In this document: positions 39,922-49,492 of the stretch, piece by piece | Numbering within the stretch: position 1 is the stretch's first letter | How the letters are laid out: each line of letters starts with the position of its first letter | From: Palauibacter sp965207805 | Lineage (GTDB): Bacteria > Gemmatimonadota > Gemmatimonadetes > Palauibacterales > Palauibacteraceae | Direction: 5' to 3' | Length of the DNA: 64,000 nucleotides | Assembly: GCA_965207805.1 (NCBI GenBank) | Contig: OZ242312.1 | Span: 3,720,001-3,784,000 of the forward strand | Made by a program: the position numbers and the translations under genes | Notes under the pieces: model-generated | What the model was told of the DNA's origin: nothing | The model's input: the letters and a program-made list of their open reading frames with translations, nothing else | The model's database searches: none

Positions 39922-42576
39922 CTAGCGGCCAGGCCCGAGGAGGACGGCGTTCATGAACAGGAGTTGCGTCGCCTCGGTGTAGGCGCGGTAGTTCGGGTCT
40001 TCGGCGAAGGCGACGAGTTGTCCTCTTCCCACCGGCTGGTGGATGAGGAAGGCCTTGCTCGCGAGTTGCGGGCGCGACTCCTCCCACACGATCCCGCTCA
40101 GGACGAGATCCTCGAGCGCCGCGTAGCGTCCCACGTTCGTGCCCTCGTCGAGCGTGATCGGACGGAAGACGCGGGAGCCCGAGACGAGGACGCCGATCTC
40201 GCCGTCGGTGCCCGCCGCGAGCCAGTGCTCCGTGTCGAGCAGCGTGCGCAGGATCGCGCCGGGCACGCCCTCCGGCGATTCGTCTTCGGGCGAGATCGCG
40301 TCGAGATATTCGATGGGTTGCTCGGGGGTGCCGGGCTCCGGCGGGTCGTCGCCCTCGGCGCGCCCGCCCCGACGCTCCGCCTCGGTGGCGAGGAGCCCCG
40401 TCCGCGCGGCCCAGCGCGAGGACTCCGCCATCGTGATGACGGTGCCGCCGTCGCGCATCCACGCCTGGAGGCGATCCCGCAGCCCTTCGCCGACGGCGCC
40501 GCCGTAGTTGCCGCTCGGAAAGACGATGACGTCGTAGTCGGCCAGCCGCGCCTGGCCGAGGCTTGACGCCCGCACGGCCGTTGTGCGCTGGCCGTAGCGC
40601 CGCTCGAGGACGTAGCGCGTCCAGCCGACGGAGTAGCTCCCGCCCGGGGAATCGTAAACGAGGAGCACGCGCGGCTCGCGCAGCGCCCGGACGCGGCGGC
40701 TGCCGAGCGACATGCCCTCGCGCACGTACGCGTCGTCGATGGGCACGACCTCGGCGCGATGCCGGGCGGCGATGCCGGCCAGGCGCTGGCGCAGATCCTC
40801 GCCGTTCTCGGCCGCCCGGAGGATGGCGGTGCCGACGCCGAAGCGGCGCCCGTCCAGCGTGAACTCCGCACCGGCGGCCCGCACCCGGAGACCCTCGCGC
40901 AGCGCCTCGGCGACCGCCGCGGCCCCGTTCGTGCCCCACGGGACCAGGTAACCGACGAGCGCCTCGGGCAGCGGGTTCCCGGGCTCGACTCCGCCGTCGC
41001 CTCCGCCCGCGTCGCCGGCCACCTCCGGGCGCGCGGCCGCGTCGCTCGCGGTCAGCGCCGCGCCGCGGGCACCCGTCGCCGCGGTCTCGATCGCCTCAAC
41101 ATCCCACAGGAGCGGCTGGCTCCACGCGGTCAGGTCGTAGATCTCGTCCGGCTGCCGGTTCGCGCGGCGCTCGATCTGCCGCCGCACGAATTCCTCCTCC
41201 ATCGGCACGTGCGCATCGAGCAGGTTGTGGATGAAGCGGTGCCCGGGCTGCGCGAGCGGCACGATGAAGCTCGAACCCGCGGACAGCGTCCGGTCGCCCG
41301 CCGTCACCGGACCTGAGGCGCGAAACACCTCGATCCCGTTCTCGACGAGCATGAGGCCGAGCCGCTCCGCCATCCCCGGGTCGTGTGCCGAGTGCAGCAC
41401 GATCTCGGCCGGTCCCCGCTCTCCGAGTGCGACCCCCTCGCGCAGGAACGCCAGGTAGTCGCGCAGGATCCGGTCCCGGTTTCGCGCGGCCGTGAGCGCG
41501 GTCTCGATCCCCGCCGTGAAGTGATGCAGCACGCCGTCGCCGTACGTGAGCAGGTCGTCGTCCGACTGCCGCAGCCGGAGACCCCCCGCGCTCGCCTGCT
41601 CATACGTCATCCCGAGCGCGCCGTAACCCATCGGCCACATGTCCACGTAGCCCGGATAGAAGAGGTCGTACACCTCCCGGTTGAAGTAGGCGAACCCGCG
41701 TTCGTCGAAACGCGCCGCGATCGCCTCCCCGACCACGTCCATGAGCGCGACCTGCCGCTCCCCGAACCATGGGTTGGAGGGCGGCGCGGTCGGCGGGAAG
41801 AAGTAGGTCGCGTCCCCTCCCATCTCGTGCAGGTCCGCCACGATGTGGGGCCGGAACTCGAGAAAGATGTCCACCTTCCCGCGGGTCTCGACCTGGCTCT
41901 GGATGAAGAGGTCCCGGTTGAGGTCGAACAGGTAGTGGTTCCCGCGGCCGCCGGGCCACGGCGGGTCGTGCTCGGCGGAGACGCGGGCTTCCTCCGGCCA
42001 GCGCGCCTGCGCGACCGAGTTCTGGTACACGAAGCGGTTCCGTCCGTCCGGGTTCTCGAGGGGATCGATGAGGACGAGCGACTCCGAGAGGATGAGGTCG
42101 ACGTCGGGATCCCCCATCGCGGCGAGCAAGTGGTAGGCTTCCGCCATCGCAGCGCCGCTGGGGCTGATCTCGTCGCCGTGAATCGAGTGCATCAGGGCGG
42201 TGACGACGGGAAGCTCGGCCAGCAGCGCTTCCGCCTCCTCGTCGGAGAGGCCGCGGGGATCGGCGAGCCGCGCGATCCCGGCCTTGACCTCGTCGAGCCT
42301 GGCCATGCGTTCCGCCGAGCCGATGACGAGAACGACGAGCGGCCGCCCCTCCCAACTCTCCGCGTATCGGATCAGATGCGTCCGCTCCGGCGCCGCCGCG
42401 GCGAGCGCCTCGATGTAGCGGATCACGTCGTCCGGCGGCGTGACGACGTCGCGAAAGCCGTGTCCCGCCACCTCGTCGAGTGTTGGGATGTCGGGGTCGT
42501 AGCGCGTTCCGGGCGCGAGTTCCTGCGTCACGGCGGGCGCCTGAATCAGCGCGGCGAGCGCGAGCGTGGATAGCAC
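39922..42576 (-). CDS. Exported M14-family zinc carboxypeptidase-like protein with C-terminal GATase-like domain
   Basis: From GTG 42576 the 884-aa product begins with a signal peptide (VLSTLALAALIQAPAVTQ). The M14 domain has MHSIHGDEISPS, with zinc ligands H133 and E136, and VADLHEMGG, with H250. The middle contains further M14-linked segments, and residues about 680-830 resemble a class-I glutamine-amidotransferase/ThuA-like fold (VLLVYDSPGGSYSVGWTRYV, then YDVIVFPSGNYGGAVGEGLR). It should cleave C-terminal residues or amide links of peptides or peptidoglycan fragments outside the cytoplasm. The GTG has GGAGAAG upstream; an earlier in-frame ATG at 42696 would hide the signal peptide. The gene is convergent with the S9 peptidase. 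Confidence 0.88.
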   Translation of the reverse strand: MLSTLALAALIQAPAVTQELAPGTRYDPDIPTLDEVAGHGFRDVVTPPDDVIRYIEALAAAAPERTHLIRYAESWEGRPLVVLVIGSAERMARLDEVKAGIARLADPRGLSDEEAEALLAELPVVTALMHSIHGDEISPSGAAMAEAYHLLAAMGDPDVDLILSESLVLIDPLENPDGRNRFVYQNSVAQARWPEEARVSAEHDPPWPGGRGNHYLFDLNRDLFIQSQVETRGKVDIFLEFRPHIVADLHEMGGDATYFFPPTAPPSNPWFGERQVALMDVVGEAIAARFDERGFAYFNREVYDLFYPGYVDMWPMGYGALGMTYEQASAGGLRLRQSDDDLLTYGDGVLHHFTAGIETALTAARNRDRILRDYLAFLREGVALGERGPAEIVLHSAHDPGMAERLGLMLVENGIEVFRASGPVTAGDRTLSAGSSFIVPLAQPGHRFIHNLLDAHVPMEEEFVRRQIERRANRQPDEIYDLTAWSQPLLWDVEAIETAATGARGAALTASDAAARPEVAGDAGGGDGGVEPGNPLPEALVGYLVPWGTNGAAAVAEALREGLRVRAAGAEFTLDGRRFGVGTAILRAAENGEDLRQRLAGIAARHRAEVVPIDDAYVREGMSLGSRRVRALREPRVLLVYDSPGGSYSVGWTRYVLERRYGQRTTAVRASSLGQARLADYDVIVFPSGNYGGAVGEGLRDRLQAWMRDGGTVITMAESSRWAARTGLLATEAERRGGRAEGDDPPEPGTPEQPIEYLDAISPEDESPEGVPGAILRTLLDTEHWLAAGTDGEIGVLVSGSRVFRPITLDEGTNVGRYAALEDLVLSGIVWEESRPQLASKAFLIHQPVGRGQLVAFAEDPNYRAYTEATQLLFMNAVLLGPGR

Positions 42577-42638
42577 GGCGACTTCTCCAGCGTTCGGGGA
42601 TAGGACGGACGGCGACTCACTATTGCACGTTCGTCGCG

Positions 42639-42667
42639 GCGTTGCACCATCCAGCGTTGCACCATCC
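42639..42667. repeat. 15-bp tandem repeat in the M14/Nramp divergent gap
   Basis: GCGTTGCACCATCC occurs at 42639-42652 and again at 42654-42667, a 15-base period. A TTGCAC also lies just before it at 42623. The gap serves two divergent genes, so a regulator-binding direct repeat is possible. Confidence 0.4.
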
Positions 42668-42731
42668 GGCGGGGAAGGGGCATCCTCAGGCTCCACAGCA
42701 CCCCGCGACCCACGGTCGGCCGGAGAAGCCC

Positions 42732-44006
42732 ATGAACGAACCCGCCGCGCGTTCCCGCTCCAGCTTCTGGAAAAGCTTCGGCCCCGGTCTCATCTGGGCC
42801 GCGACCTCCATCGGCGTCTCCCACCTCGTGCAGTCCACGCGCGCGGGAGCGGAGGCGGGGTTCGCCTTCGTCGGCGTGATCGTCTTCGCGCTCGTCCTCA
42901 AGTACCCGTTCTTCGAGTACGGGGCGCGCTACGCGGCGGCCACGAGGCGGAGCCTGGTCGAGGGCTACTGCGACATCGGCCGCTGGGCGCTGTGGCTCTT
43001 CCTCGCCATCACCCTCGTGACCGCGATCATCTCGCTGGCGGCGCTCGCGATGTTCATGGCCTTCCTCACGCGCTACGCCTTCGGCGCGGAGTGGCCGCTG
43101 GCGGCGACGGGGGCCGTGCTGATGGGCGCCTGCGTGGGGGTGCTCGCGGTGGGGCGTTTCCGCGGCCTCGACATCACGATCAAGATCCTGCTCGCGATGC
43201 TCGTCGTCTCGACCGTGGCGACCGCGCTCGTGGCCGCGCCGCGGGCCGACCTCTCGACGCTGGCGCTGTGGCCGGGCGACGTCGTCGGCACCGTCGTCCC
43301 CTTCGCCTTCCTCCTCGCCCTCATCGGGTGGATGCCGTCGCCCGTCGACGTGGCGGTGTGGAGCAGCCTGTGGACGCTCGCCAAGGACAAGACGACGGGC
43401 GCGCGGACGTCGGTCGCCGACGCGAAGCGCGACTTCCTCGTGGGCTTCGTCGGCACCGGTATCCTCGCCCTCATCTTCGTGTCGGTCGGAGCCACGGTCC
43501 TCTTCCAGGCGGACGTCGCCCTCAGCGCTGCGGGGGCCGTGTTCTCCACGCAACTCGTCGACATGTACAGCACGACGCTGGGCTCGTGGTCCCGTCCCAT
43601 CGTGCTCGTGGCGGCGATGGCGACGATCTTCTCGAGCCTCCTCGCCGTGACGGACGGCTTCCCGCGCGCGATCGAGCGCACGCTGGCGAACCTGCGGGGG
43701 CACGTCGCGGCGGACACGGTGACCCGCGTGGGACGCGTCTACTGGTGGAGCATGATCGCGCTCCCCGTCGTCGCCTTCTTCATCCTCCTCGGCTTCTCCG
43801 GCAGCCTCACCGCGATGGTGGACTTCGCGACGACGGTGGCGTTCCTCACCGCGCCCATCCTCGGCTACTTCAACCTCCGCGCCGTGACGTCGGAGGCGGT
43901 GCCGCCGGAGCACCGGCCGGGCCGCGGCATGGTCACGCTGACCTGGGTGGGACTCGTCCTTCTCGGCGGGACCGGCCTCGCCTACCTCGTGTCGCTCGTG
44001 CGGTGA
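42732..44006 (+). CDS. Nramp-fold membrane transporter lacking canonical metal-site motifs (2)
   Basis: The 424-aa protein has 11 hydrophobic helices and begins SFWKSFGPGLIWAATSIGVS followed by HLVQSTRAGA. That sequence replaces the DPGN motif of metal-transporting Nramp proteins. Helix 6 is GWMPSPVDVAVWSS in place of MPHN. These positions agree with those changed in the paralogue at 30600-32081, so both belong to a divergent Nramp branch with another substrate. The ATG at 42732 has GGAGAAG upstream. The stop overlaps a possible GTG start (44003) of the MOSC gene, which suggests an operon. Confidence 0.82.
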   Translation: MNEPAARSRSSFWKSFGPGLIWAATSIGVSHLVQSTRAGAEAGFAFVGVIVFALVLKYPFFEYGARYAAATRRSLVEGYCDIGRWALWLFLAITLVTAIISLAALAMFMAFLTRYAFGAEWPLAATGAVLMGACVGVLAVGRFRGLDITIKILLAMLVVSTVATALVAAPRADLSTLALWPGDVVGTVVPFAFLLALIGWMPSPVDVAVWSSLWTLAKDKTTGARTSVADAKRDFLVGFVGTGILALIFVSVGATVLFQADVALSAAGAVFSTQLVDMYSTTLGSWSRPIVLVAAMATIFSSLLAVTDGFPRAIERTLANLRGHVAADTVTRVGRVYWWSMIALPVVAFFILLGFSGSLTAMVDFATTVAFLTAPILGYFNLRAVTSEAVPPEHRPGRGMVTLTWVGLVLLGGTGLAYLVSLVR

Positions 44007-44053
44007 GCGCCCACCCGGACAGGGACGGAGCGGGAGCGGGGGCTCGGCGGGGC

Positions 44054-44866
44054 ATGGTGGTGGGGCGCGTCGTGAGCCTGTACCGCTATCCGGTGAAGTC
44101 GATGGGCGGAGAACGTCTCGAGGCGGCCCGAATCACGGCCCGCGGGATGGAGGGCGACCGGGCCGGCGCGCTCGTGGACCGCGAGACCGGGCGGGTGGTG
44201 AGTGCGAAACGGCCGCGGCTGTGGGGGGCCGTCTACGGCCTTTCGGCGAGCTTCGAACGGGAGAACGGGGCCGCGTCGATCCAGGTCCGGTTCGAGGACG
44301 GCACGACGCTGTCGAGCGCGGGGCGCAAAGGGTTGGAGGCCCGCCTGAGCGCGCTCCTGGGCCGGGAGGTGGCGTTCGCGACGGAGGCGGTGGGGACGGC
44401 GACGTGCGAGTACCACTGGCCGGACATGGAGGGGCTCGTCCAGGACGGGCGGACGTACCGCGACGAGATCACGGAATGGGAACTGCCCCCCGGCACGTTC
44501 TTCGACAGTTCCGGCCTCCACGCCCTGACGACGGCGAGCCTCGACCACCTGCGGGAACTCGTCCCGGGGAGCGATTTCCACGTCGGCCGCTTCCGGCCCA
44601 ACCTCGTGATCGAACCCGTCGCCGGGGCGCGGGGCTTCGTCGAGAACGACTGGGTGGGCAGCACGCTCGAGATCGGCGGGGCGCGCCTGCGGGTGACGAA
44701 GCCGTGCATGCGCTGCGTCATGGTCACGCTCCCGCTGGGAGACCTTCCGAAGGACCCGCGAGTGCTGCGCGCCGCCTTCGACCACAACGACGGGAACGTC
44801 GGCGTGAAGTGCGAGGTGGCCGGGCAGGGCGCCGTACAAGTCGGCGACGAGGTCCGCCTCGGCTAG
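44054..44866 (+). CDS. MOSC-domain protein (molybdenum cofactor sulfurase C-terminal type)
   Basis: The 270-aa protein has the MOSC N-terminal beta-barrel region (VGRVVSLYRYPVKSMGGERL, then GMEGDRAGALVDRETGRVVS) and the C-terminal MOSC domain with GRFRPNLVIE and the conserved cysteine in RVTKPCMRCVMVTLP. MOSC proteins bind molybdenum cofactor or carry sulfur; this YcbX-like form is cytoplasmic and may help reduce N-hydroxylated compounds. I took ATG 44054; an in-frame GTG at 44003 that overlaps the Nramp-like stop (GTGA) is a serious alternative and would add 17 residues. A strong hairpin follows the stop. Confidence 0.88.
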   Translation: MVVGRVVSLYRYPVKSMGGERLEAARITARGMEGDRAGALVDRETGRVVSAKRPRLWGAVYGLSASFERENGAASIQVRFEDGTTLSSAGRKGLEARLSALLGREVAFATEAVGTATCEYHWPDMEGLVQDGRTYRDEITEWELPPGTFFDSSGLHALTTASLDHLRELVPGSDFHVGRFRPNLVIEPVAGARGFVENDWVGSTLEIGGARLRVTKPCMRCVMVTLPLGDLPKDPRVLRAAFDHNDGNVGVKCEVAGQGAVQVGDEVRLG

Positions 44867-44885
44867 GGCGGTTCGCCGAACCGCC
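44867..44885 (+). terminator. Hairpin directly after the MOSC gene
   Basis: GGCGGTTC, loop GCC, GAACCGCC form a perfect eight-pair stem that begins at the base after the TAG stop. No T-run follows. It lies 35 bases before the NhaC-type gene. Confidence 0.6.
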
Positions 44886-44920
44886 GCCGGGGGCACGAGT
44901 CTCGCCTCCGGAGAAGGGAG

Positions 44921-46282
44921 TTGCCGCTGGAGCATTTTGGCGTCGTAAGCCTGATCCCCACCGCCGTCGTCCTGGCCGTTGCGGTCTGGACCCGCCGGCC
45001 CGTGGAATCCCTCATCATCGGGGCGCTCGTCGGGTTCGCGATCCTCGCGCCCCGGGATCCGCTCACCGCGTTCACCGACGGCATGGTCGCGGTCATGCAG
45101 AACGAGACCGTGGGCTGGATCATCCTCGTGTGCGCGCTCTTCGGCAGCCTCATCACGCTACTCGTGCGGGTGGGCGCGGCGGCCCGCTTCGGCGACGCGG
45201 CGTCTGCGCGCATCCGGACGCGCGGCGGCTCGCTGGCCGCGACGTGGCTCCTCGGACTTGCCGTCTTCATCGACGACTACCTGAACGTCCTCGCGGTCAG
45301 CTCCTCCGTGAAGCGGTTCACCGACCGGCATCGCGTGTCGCGCGAAATGCTCGCCTACGTCGTGGACTCCACCGCCGCGCCGGTGTGCATCCTCGTACCG
45401 ATCTCGACGTGGGCCGCCTACTTCTCCGGCCTGCTCGAAGAGACGGGGTGGGCGGCGTCGGGCCGCGGCCTCTCGCTCTACATCGATGCGATCCCGTTCA
45501 TGCTCTACGCATGGGTCGCGGTCGCGCTGGCGCTCCTCGTCGGCACCGGCCTCGTCCCCGCCATCGGCCCCATGCGGAAAGCGGAGCGTCGCGCCCGGGA
45601 GACGGGCCAGGTGGTGCCCCCGGGCTTGGAGGAGGCGAAGCTTAAAGGCGAGACCGACCCGCGCGCCGCCGAGCGCGCCCGCCCGTGGCACTTCATCGTT
45701 CCGGTCGTCACCCTCGTCGCCGCCACCTGGGTGCTCGACCTCGACATCCTCAAGGGCGTCGTCGTGGCGCTCGGCCTCACCCTCGCCATCATCGTGGGCA
45801 CGAGGCTCCTCCCGGTGCGCGCGGCGCTCGACACGACCATGGCTGGCGTGCTCACGATGATCGTCCCCTTGGCGACCGTGTTCGGCGGCTTCCTCCTCAA
45901 GGAGGTGAACGACGGACTCGGGCTCACCGCCTATCTTATCGAGACCGTCGAGCCACTGATGACCCCGGGACTGCTCCCCGCCGTCACCTTCCTCACGATG
46001 TCGCTCGTCGCCTTCGCCACCGCGTCGTTCTGGGGCATCTTCGCGGTCGCCGTCCCCATCGTGCTCCCGCTCGCGGATTCGGTCGGGGCGGACATGCCGC
46101 TCGTGATCGGAGCCCTCATCTCCGCCAGCGCGTTCGGCAGCCACACCTGCTTCTACGGCGACTCCACCGTCCTCGCCGCCCGAGGCAGCGGCTGCGGCGT
46201 CGTCGAGCACGCCCTCACTCAACTCCCCTACGCCCTCTTCGCCGCGGGACTCGCCGCCACAGCCTTCCTCCTCCTCGCTTGA
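44921..46282 (+). CDS. NhaC-family Na+/H+ antiporter-like membrane protein
   Basis: The 453-aa protein has about 11-12 hydrophobic segments. Its motifs include LAVFIDDYLNVLAVSSSVKR, DSTAAPVCILVPISTWAAYF, ATASFWGIFAVAVPIVLPLA and SASAFGSHTCFYGDSTVLAA, the repeated pattern of the NhaC/ion-transporter superfamily. It would exchange Na+ for H+ (or a carboxylate) across the inner membrane. The start is TTG 44921, preceded by GGAGAAGGGAG; no ATG lies close by in frame. NhaC is common in marine bacteria. A specific substrate is not certain, because related proteins carry malate or amino acids. Confidence 0.85.
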   Translation: MPLEHFGVVSLIPTAVVLAVAVWTRRPVESLIIGALVGFAILAPRDPLTAFTDGMVAVMQNETVGWIILVCALFGSLITLLVRVGAAARFGDAASARIRTRGGSLAATWLLGLAVFIDDYLNVLAVSSSVKRFTDRHRVSREMLAYVVDSTAAPVCILVPISTWAAYFSGLLEETGWAASGRGLSLYIDAIPFMLYAWVAVALALLVGTGLVPAIGPMRKAERRARETGQVVPPGLEEAKLKGETDPRAAERARPWHFIVPVVTLVAATWVLDLDILKGVVVALGLTLAIIVGTRLLPVRAALDTTMAGVLTMIVPLATVFGGFLLKEVNDGLGLTAYLIETVEPLMTPGLLPAVTFLTMSLVAFATASFWGIFAVAVPIVLPLADSVGADMPLVIGALISASAFGSHTCFYGDSTVLAARGSGCGVVEHALTQLPYALFAAGLAATAFLLLA

Positions 46283-46345
46283 TCTCGCCACGAGCGGAAC
46301 ATAGTACGGAATACATCATCTTCTATGGTTCGAGGAGGATTCCGA

Positions 46346-47236
46346 ATGATCGATATCCTGGCGGACTCGCCGGACGACGAGGCGCTCATTGCCGAGGCCG
46401 TCGGCGGCGACGCACGCGTTGTGAGCGGCTCCTTGCCGTTCGCGAACGGCGACGGCCATGTCGGGTGTCGGATCCTCGGTTGTCGCCAGCCGATTCCGCC
46501 TGCGAGAATCGAGCTCCTGCGCAAGATGGAGCGTAACACGCCGTCGGTTCCGGTCATCCTCGTGACGGATCGCGCGGTCGAGGTTGCCCGCCAGCTGAGC
46601 GGCGTCAAGGTGGCCGCCATCGTCTGGTTCGCCAGCCTCCGATACGAACTCAAGCCCGCGATCACCGCCGCCAGGCAATCGGTCCCGCTACTGCGCCTGG
46701 CGGAACAGGCGGAGGAAGCGGAGCTGCCCCCGGCCCTTCGATCCGGACTGGCGTACAGCTACCGCGCCGCGTCCCACCGACCCGTGCGCAACGTGAAGGA
46801 GTTGGCCACCGCGGTTTATTGCTCCCCCACCACCCTTTCAAGAGAGTTCCGGGAACGCGCCGGCGGGGCGGCAAACCTGACCCAGTTCCTCCACGCCCTC
46901 TCGGTCGTGAAGGCCCACCAGCTTCGCCTCTCGGGTCTGAGCTGGGACGCCGTAGCCAACCGCCTGGAACTCAGCCGCCAGACCCTCCACAGCAGGTCGG
47001 CCCGCTGGCCGGGAGGCACGCTCAAGCAACTCGCGCGGGTCCGTCAGGCCCCGCTGATGAAGAAGTTCTTCGCGGATTTCGCGCGGCCGTTGTTGAGCCC
47101 GAGCCAGCCACCGCTTCTGACTCCGAGTAACGCCGACGGCCTATCACTTTTGGACAGAGTGTATCGATTTCAAGCTAGTTTGGCTCGGCAGAACCCCCCA
47201 GACTCCGAGCGTGTCGGCGACACAGCGGTCTCGTAA
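46346..47236 (+). CDS. AraC-like helix-turn-helix regulator with response-regulator-like N terminus
   Basis: The 296-aa protein opens MIDILADSPDDEALIAEAVG. Its first 115 residues look like a degenerate receiver-type fold (PVILVTDRAVEVARQLSGVK followed by AAIVWF), without the Asp phosphorylation pocket I would expect. Residues about 150-225 hold two helix-turn-helix elements (NVKELATAVYCSPTTLSREF and LSGLSWDAVANRLELSRQTL) of AraC type. It probably binds DNA near its own promoter or that of the next gene, but no operator is evident. The ATG has GAGGAGG 7 bases upstream. The target is unknown; the downstream subtilase operon is a candidate by position only. Confidence 0.7.
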   Translation: MIDILADSPDDEALIAEAVGGDARVVSGSLPFANGDGHVGCRILGCRQPIPPARIELLRKMERNTPSVPVILVTDRAVEVARQLSGVKVAAIVWFASLRYELKPAITAARQSVPLLRLAEQAEEAELPPALRSGLAYSYRAASHRPVRNVKELATAVYCSPTTLSREFRERAGGAANLTQFLHALSVVKAHQLRLSGLSWDAVANRLELSRQTLHSRSARWPGGTLKQLARVRQAPLMKKFFADFARPLLSPSQPPLLTPSNADGLSLLDRVYRFQASLARQNPPDSERVGDTAVS

Positions 47237-47438
47237 GCAGCTAAAACGTTAGTCCGCAACGGATTCGGTGCGGCGTCAACGCCCGAAGACATTGGAACTC
47301 TAGACGACGCCGGTTGTTCGGCCGCGTGCTGCCGATCCTCTGCCTTACTCCCGTTTCGAACTGCTCATCGCGTAATCGTCGTTCGATTCGGTGGTAGGGA
47401 TAACGCTACCCCATCTGTATCAGCAGAAAGGACTCAGT

Positions 47439-49028
47439 ATGCACTGTTCAATCGTTTGCCGTCCTTGGCGGGGGACCAGGCCGACTGCTGTCCAAGCTCT
47501 CTTTATGGTCATGGCCGCCTTCTTGGCGGGATGCTCAGACGCGCCAACGACGCCGGGCGGGCTGGCGACGACGCTGACACCCACGGCTGACGTCACTCCG
47601 GCTCGGCCCGATTCCACGAAGTTCGTACCCGCCCCTCCGGGCGAACGGGTGCCCAATTCGTACATCGTGACCACTCTCGACGGACAGCCAACAGCCATCG
47701 CCGCGAGCATGGTGCGCGCAACGGGCGGAACCGTCAGGCACGTCATTGGCAACCTCCCCGGCTTCGCTCTTGACCTGGCCCAGGAAAGCATGGTCGATAG
47801 CCTCTTGGTGTCGCCACTTGTGGCTAGTGTGTCCGAGGGGCGGAAGGTCTACTTGGGGTCGGTCGGCGCGGTGGCGGCGGCTCCCACCGTCCAAACAAAC
47901 GTCAAGTGGAATCTGGACACCATAGACTCGCACACGTTCACGAGAGATTCCTCGTATCGTTACGTAGAGAACGCATCGGACGTGCCCGTCTACGTAATCG
48001 ACACGGGTATCAACCCGGACCACGTGGAGTTCGGCGATCGTATCCTCTGGGGTACCGACGTCACCGACGAAAATAGATTTGCCGGGCGGACCGATACTTA
48101 CGGACATGGAACGTTTGTGGCGAGCGTGATCGGTGGCACGACTACCGGTGTGTCGAAGACGGTAGAGATGATACCCGTCCGCTCCCAGGTGGACTCTACG
48201 GGGACTGACGCTGATTTGTCGGAGGCAATGGACTGGGTCATCGACCACAACGACGGGTACGCGGTCGCAAACATCAGCCTGTACATCCCGTCCCGTAACG
48301 ATCACATCGACAAGATGATCAGAAAGATGGCTGCCGACGGTATCACTACCGTGGTCGGCGCAGGGAATCACGATGAGTCGGCGTGCGATGGGTCACCGGC
48401 AGGGGAACCGCAGGCCATCACGGTGTCAGGAGTCGATATGGACGGCGACCGCGCAATGCTCTCGACCGGCAAACGGGTGAACTACGGGACATGCGTCGAC
48501 GTCTGGGCGCCCGCGGACAGCGTGTATGGGGCCCATTTTGCGGACGAGAATGGATATGTTTGGTCAGAAGGTAGTTCCGCGGCGGCGGCACATGTGGCGG
48601 CCGTCGCCTGGCTTGTTCTGGGCGAGGAAGACAACGAAGCGTCCGCTCGACATATCTCCGACGTCATCACGTCGAGCGCGACCACGGGCTTCCTGGATGT
48701 GGACGGCCCCGACAAGTTCCTCTACGCGCCGCGGTCGGTTGCCTGGATTACCGGGCCGGCGGAGGTGAACGAGTCGGGCAGCTACACGTGGCTGGGTTAC
48801 GGGTGGGGCGGCTACTCGATCACGTACAAATGGGAGGTCAGCACGGACGATGATGGTACGTGGTCAGCGGCGGGAACCAGTGACCGATACACGCGGTCAT
48901 TCGACGACGATGAAGAGTACACTTTCCTCTTGCGGCTTACGGTCACCAACGACTTCGACGAGGAGCCGAGCAGGACCTGGGAGATTTCTGTGGACACCGG
49001 CTGCGGCCAGCCGCCCTGTCCGGGCTAA
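47439..49028 (+). CDS. Subtilisin-family (S8) serine protease lipoprotein
   Basis: The 529-aa product has a lipoprotein signal (TAVQALFMVMAAFLAGCSD), an inhibitor I9-like propeptide (NSYIVTTLDGQPTAIAASMV), and a subtilase domain with the triad Asp188 (VYVIDTGINPDH), His223 (YGHGTFVASVIGG) and Ser380 (EGSSAAAAHVAA, equivalent to GTSMAxPH). The usual Pro after the Ser motif is Ala here. A C-terminal domain of about 90 residues (ITGPAEVNESGSYTWLG, RLTVTNDFDEEPSRTW) looks Ig- or PKD-like. The ATG has AAAGGA 6 bases upstream. The surrounding DNA, from about 47240 to 49500, looks visibly less GC-rich than its neighbours, a possible sign of recent acquisition. Confidence 0.92.
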   Translation: MHCSIVCRPWRGTRPTAVQALFMVMAAFLAGCSDAPTTPGGLATTLTPTADVTPARPDSTKFVPAPPGERVPNSYIVTTLDGQPTAIAASMVRATGGTVRHVIGNLPGFALDLAQESMVDSLLVSPLVASVSEGRKVYLGSVGAVAAAPTVQTNVKWNLDTIDSHTFTRDSSYRYVENASDVPVYVIDTGINPDHVEFGDRILWGTDVTDENRFAGRTDTYGHGTFVASVIGGTTTGVSKTVEMIPVRSQVDSTGTDADLSEAMDWVIDHNDGYAVANISLYIPSRNDHIDKMIRKMAADGITTVVGAGNHDESACDGSPAGEPQAITVSGVDMDGDRAMLSTGKRVNYGTCVDVWAPADSVYGAHFADENGYVWSEGSSAAAAHVAAVAWLVLGEEDNEASARHISDVITSSATTGFLDVDGPDKFLYAPRSVAWITGPAEVNESGSYTWLGYGWGGYSITYKWEVSTDDDGTWSAAGTSDRYTRSFDDDEEYTFLLRLTVTNDFDEEPSRTWEISVDTGCGQPPCPG

Positions 49029-49087
49029 TTGAAAAGTCGGGGGGCCGACGAAGGACCGCGCCGGGAGGTTTGACAGAGAGTAGCTAG

Positions 49088-49492
49088 ATGAGAAACGGAT
49101 TCGGGTGTCGGGTTGCGGTGACCGTCGCCACGGTGATCGCTGCCTGCGTGAGTTGCAGAGGGGATACAGTGTTCGCCGGAGGATGTTCTAGTTACCCGAT
49201 GCAAATCGTGTTGCCTGGTGAGCCCGGTTCAGACGTGACATTGCGTGTCACTCTTGAGGTCGGCGCTGCGCAGGACCTCCTGCTTGTCATCCGAGACTTT
49301 CAAGGCTGTGGGGTGCCGCCGGGTAATCGTTTCGTCTGGACCACGCTGGACCGGACGGTGGCGGGCGTCTACGCCACGGGCGATAGCACCGCGAGAGTCC
49401 GGGCCGTGTCCGCGGGCGAGACAGTGGTGCAGGTGAGGGCTGAACCGGACACGACCTACCAGGCAGGGCGCGGTGTGACCGTCGTGCCGTAG
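49088..49492 (+). CDS. Small secreted protein with a Big_2-like Ig domain
   Basis: The 134-aa product has an N-terminal hydrophobic export signal (VAVTVATVIAACVSC) that could place a lipid on Cys20 or Cys23. The body RFVWTTLDRTVAGVYATGDS and ARVRAVSAGETVVQVRAEPD resembles a bacterial Ig-like (Big_2) domain. The function is unknown. It starts 59 bases after the subtilase, in the same direction, and may share its transcript. Confidence 0.6.
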   Translation: MRNGFGCRVAVTVATVIAACVSCRGDTVFAGGCSSYPMQIVLPGEPGSDVTLRVTLEVGAAQDLLLVIRDFQGCGVPPGNRFVWTTLDRTVAGVYATGDSTARVRAVSAGETVVQVRAEPDTTYQAGRGVTVVP

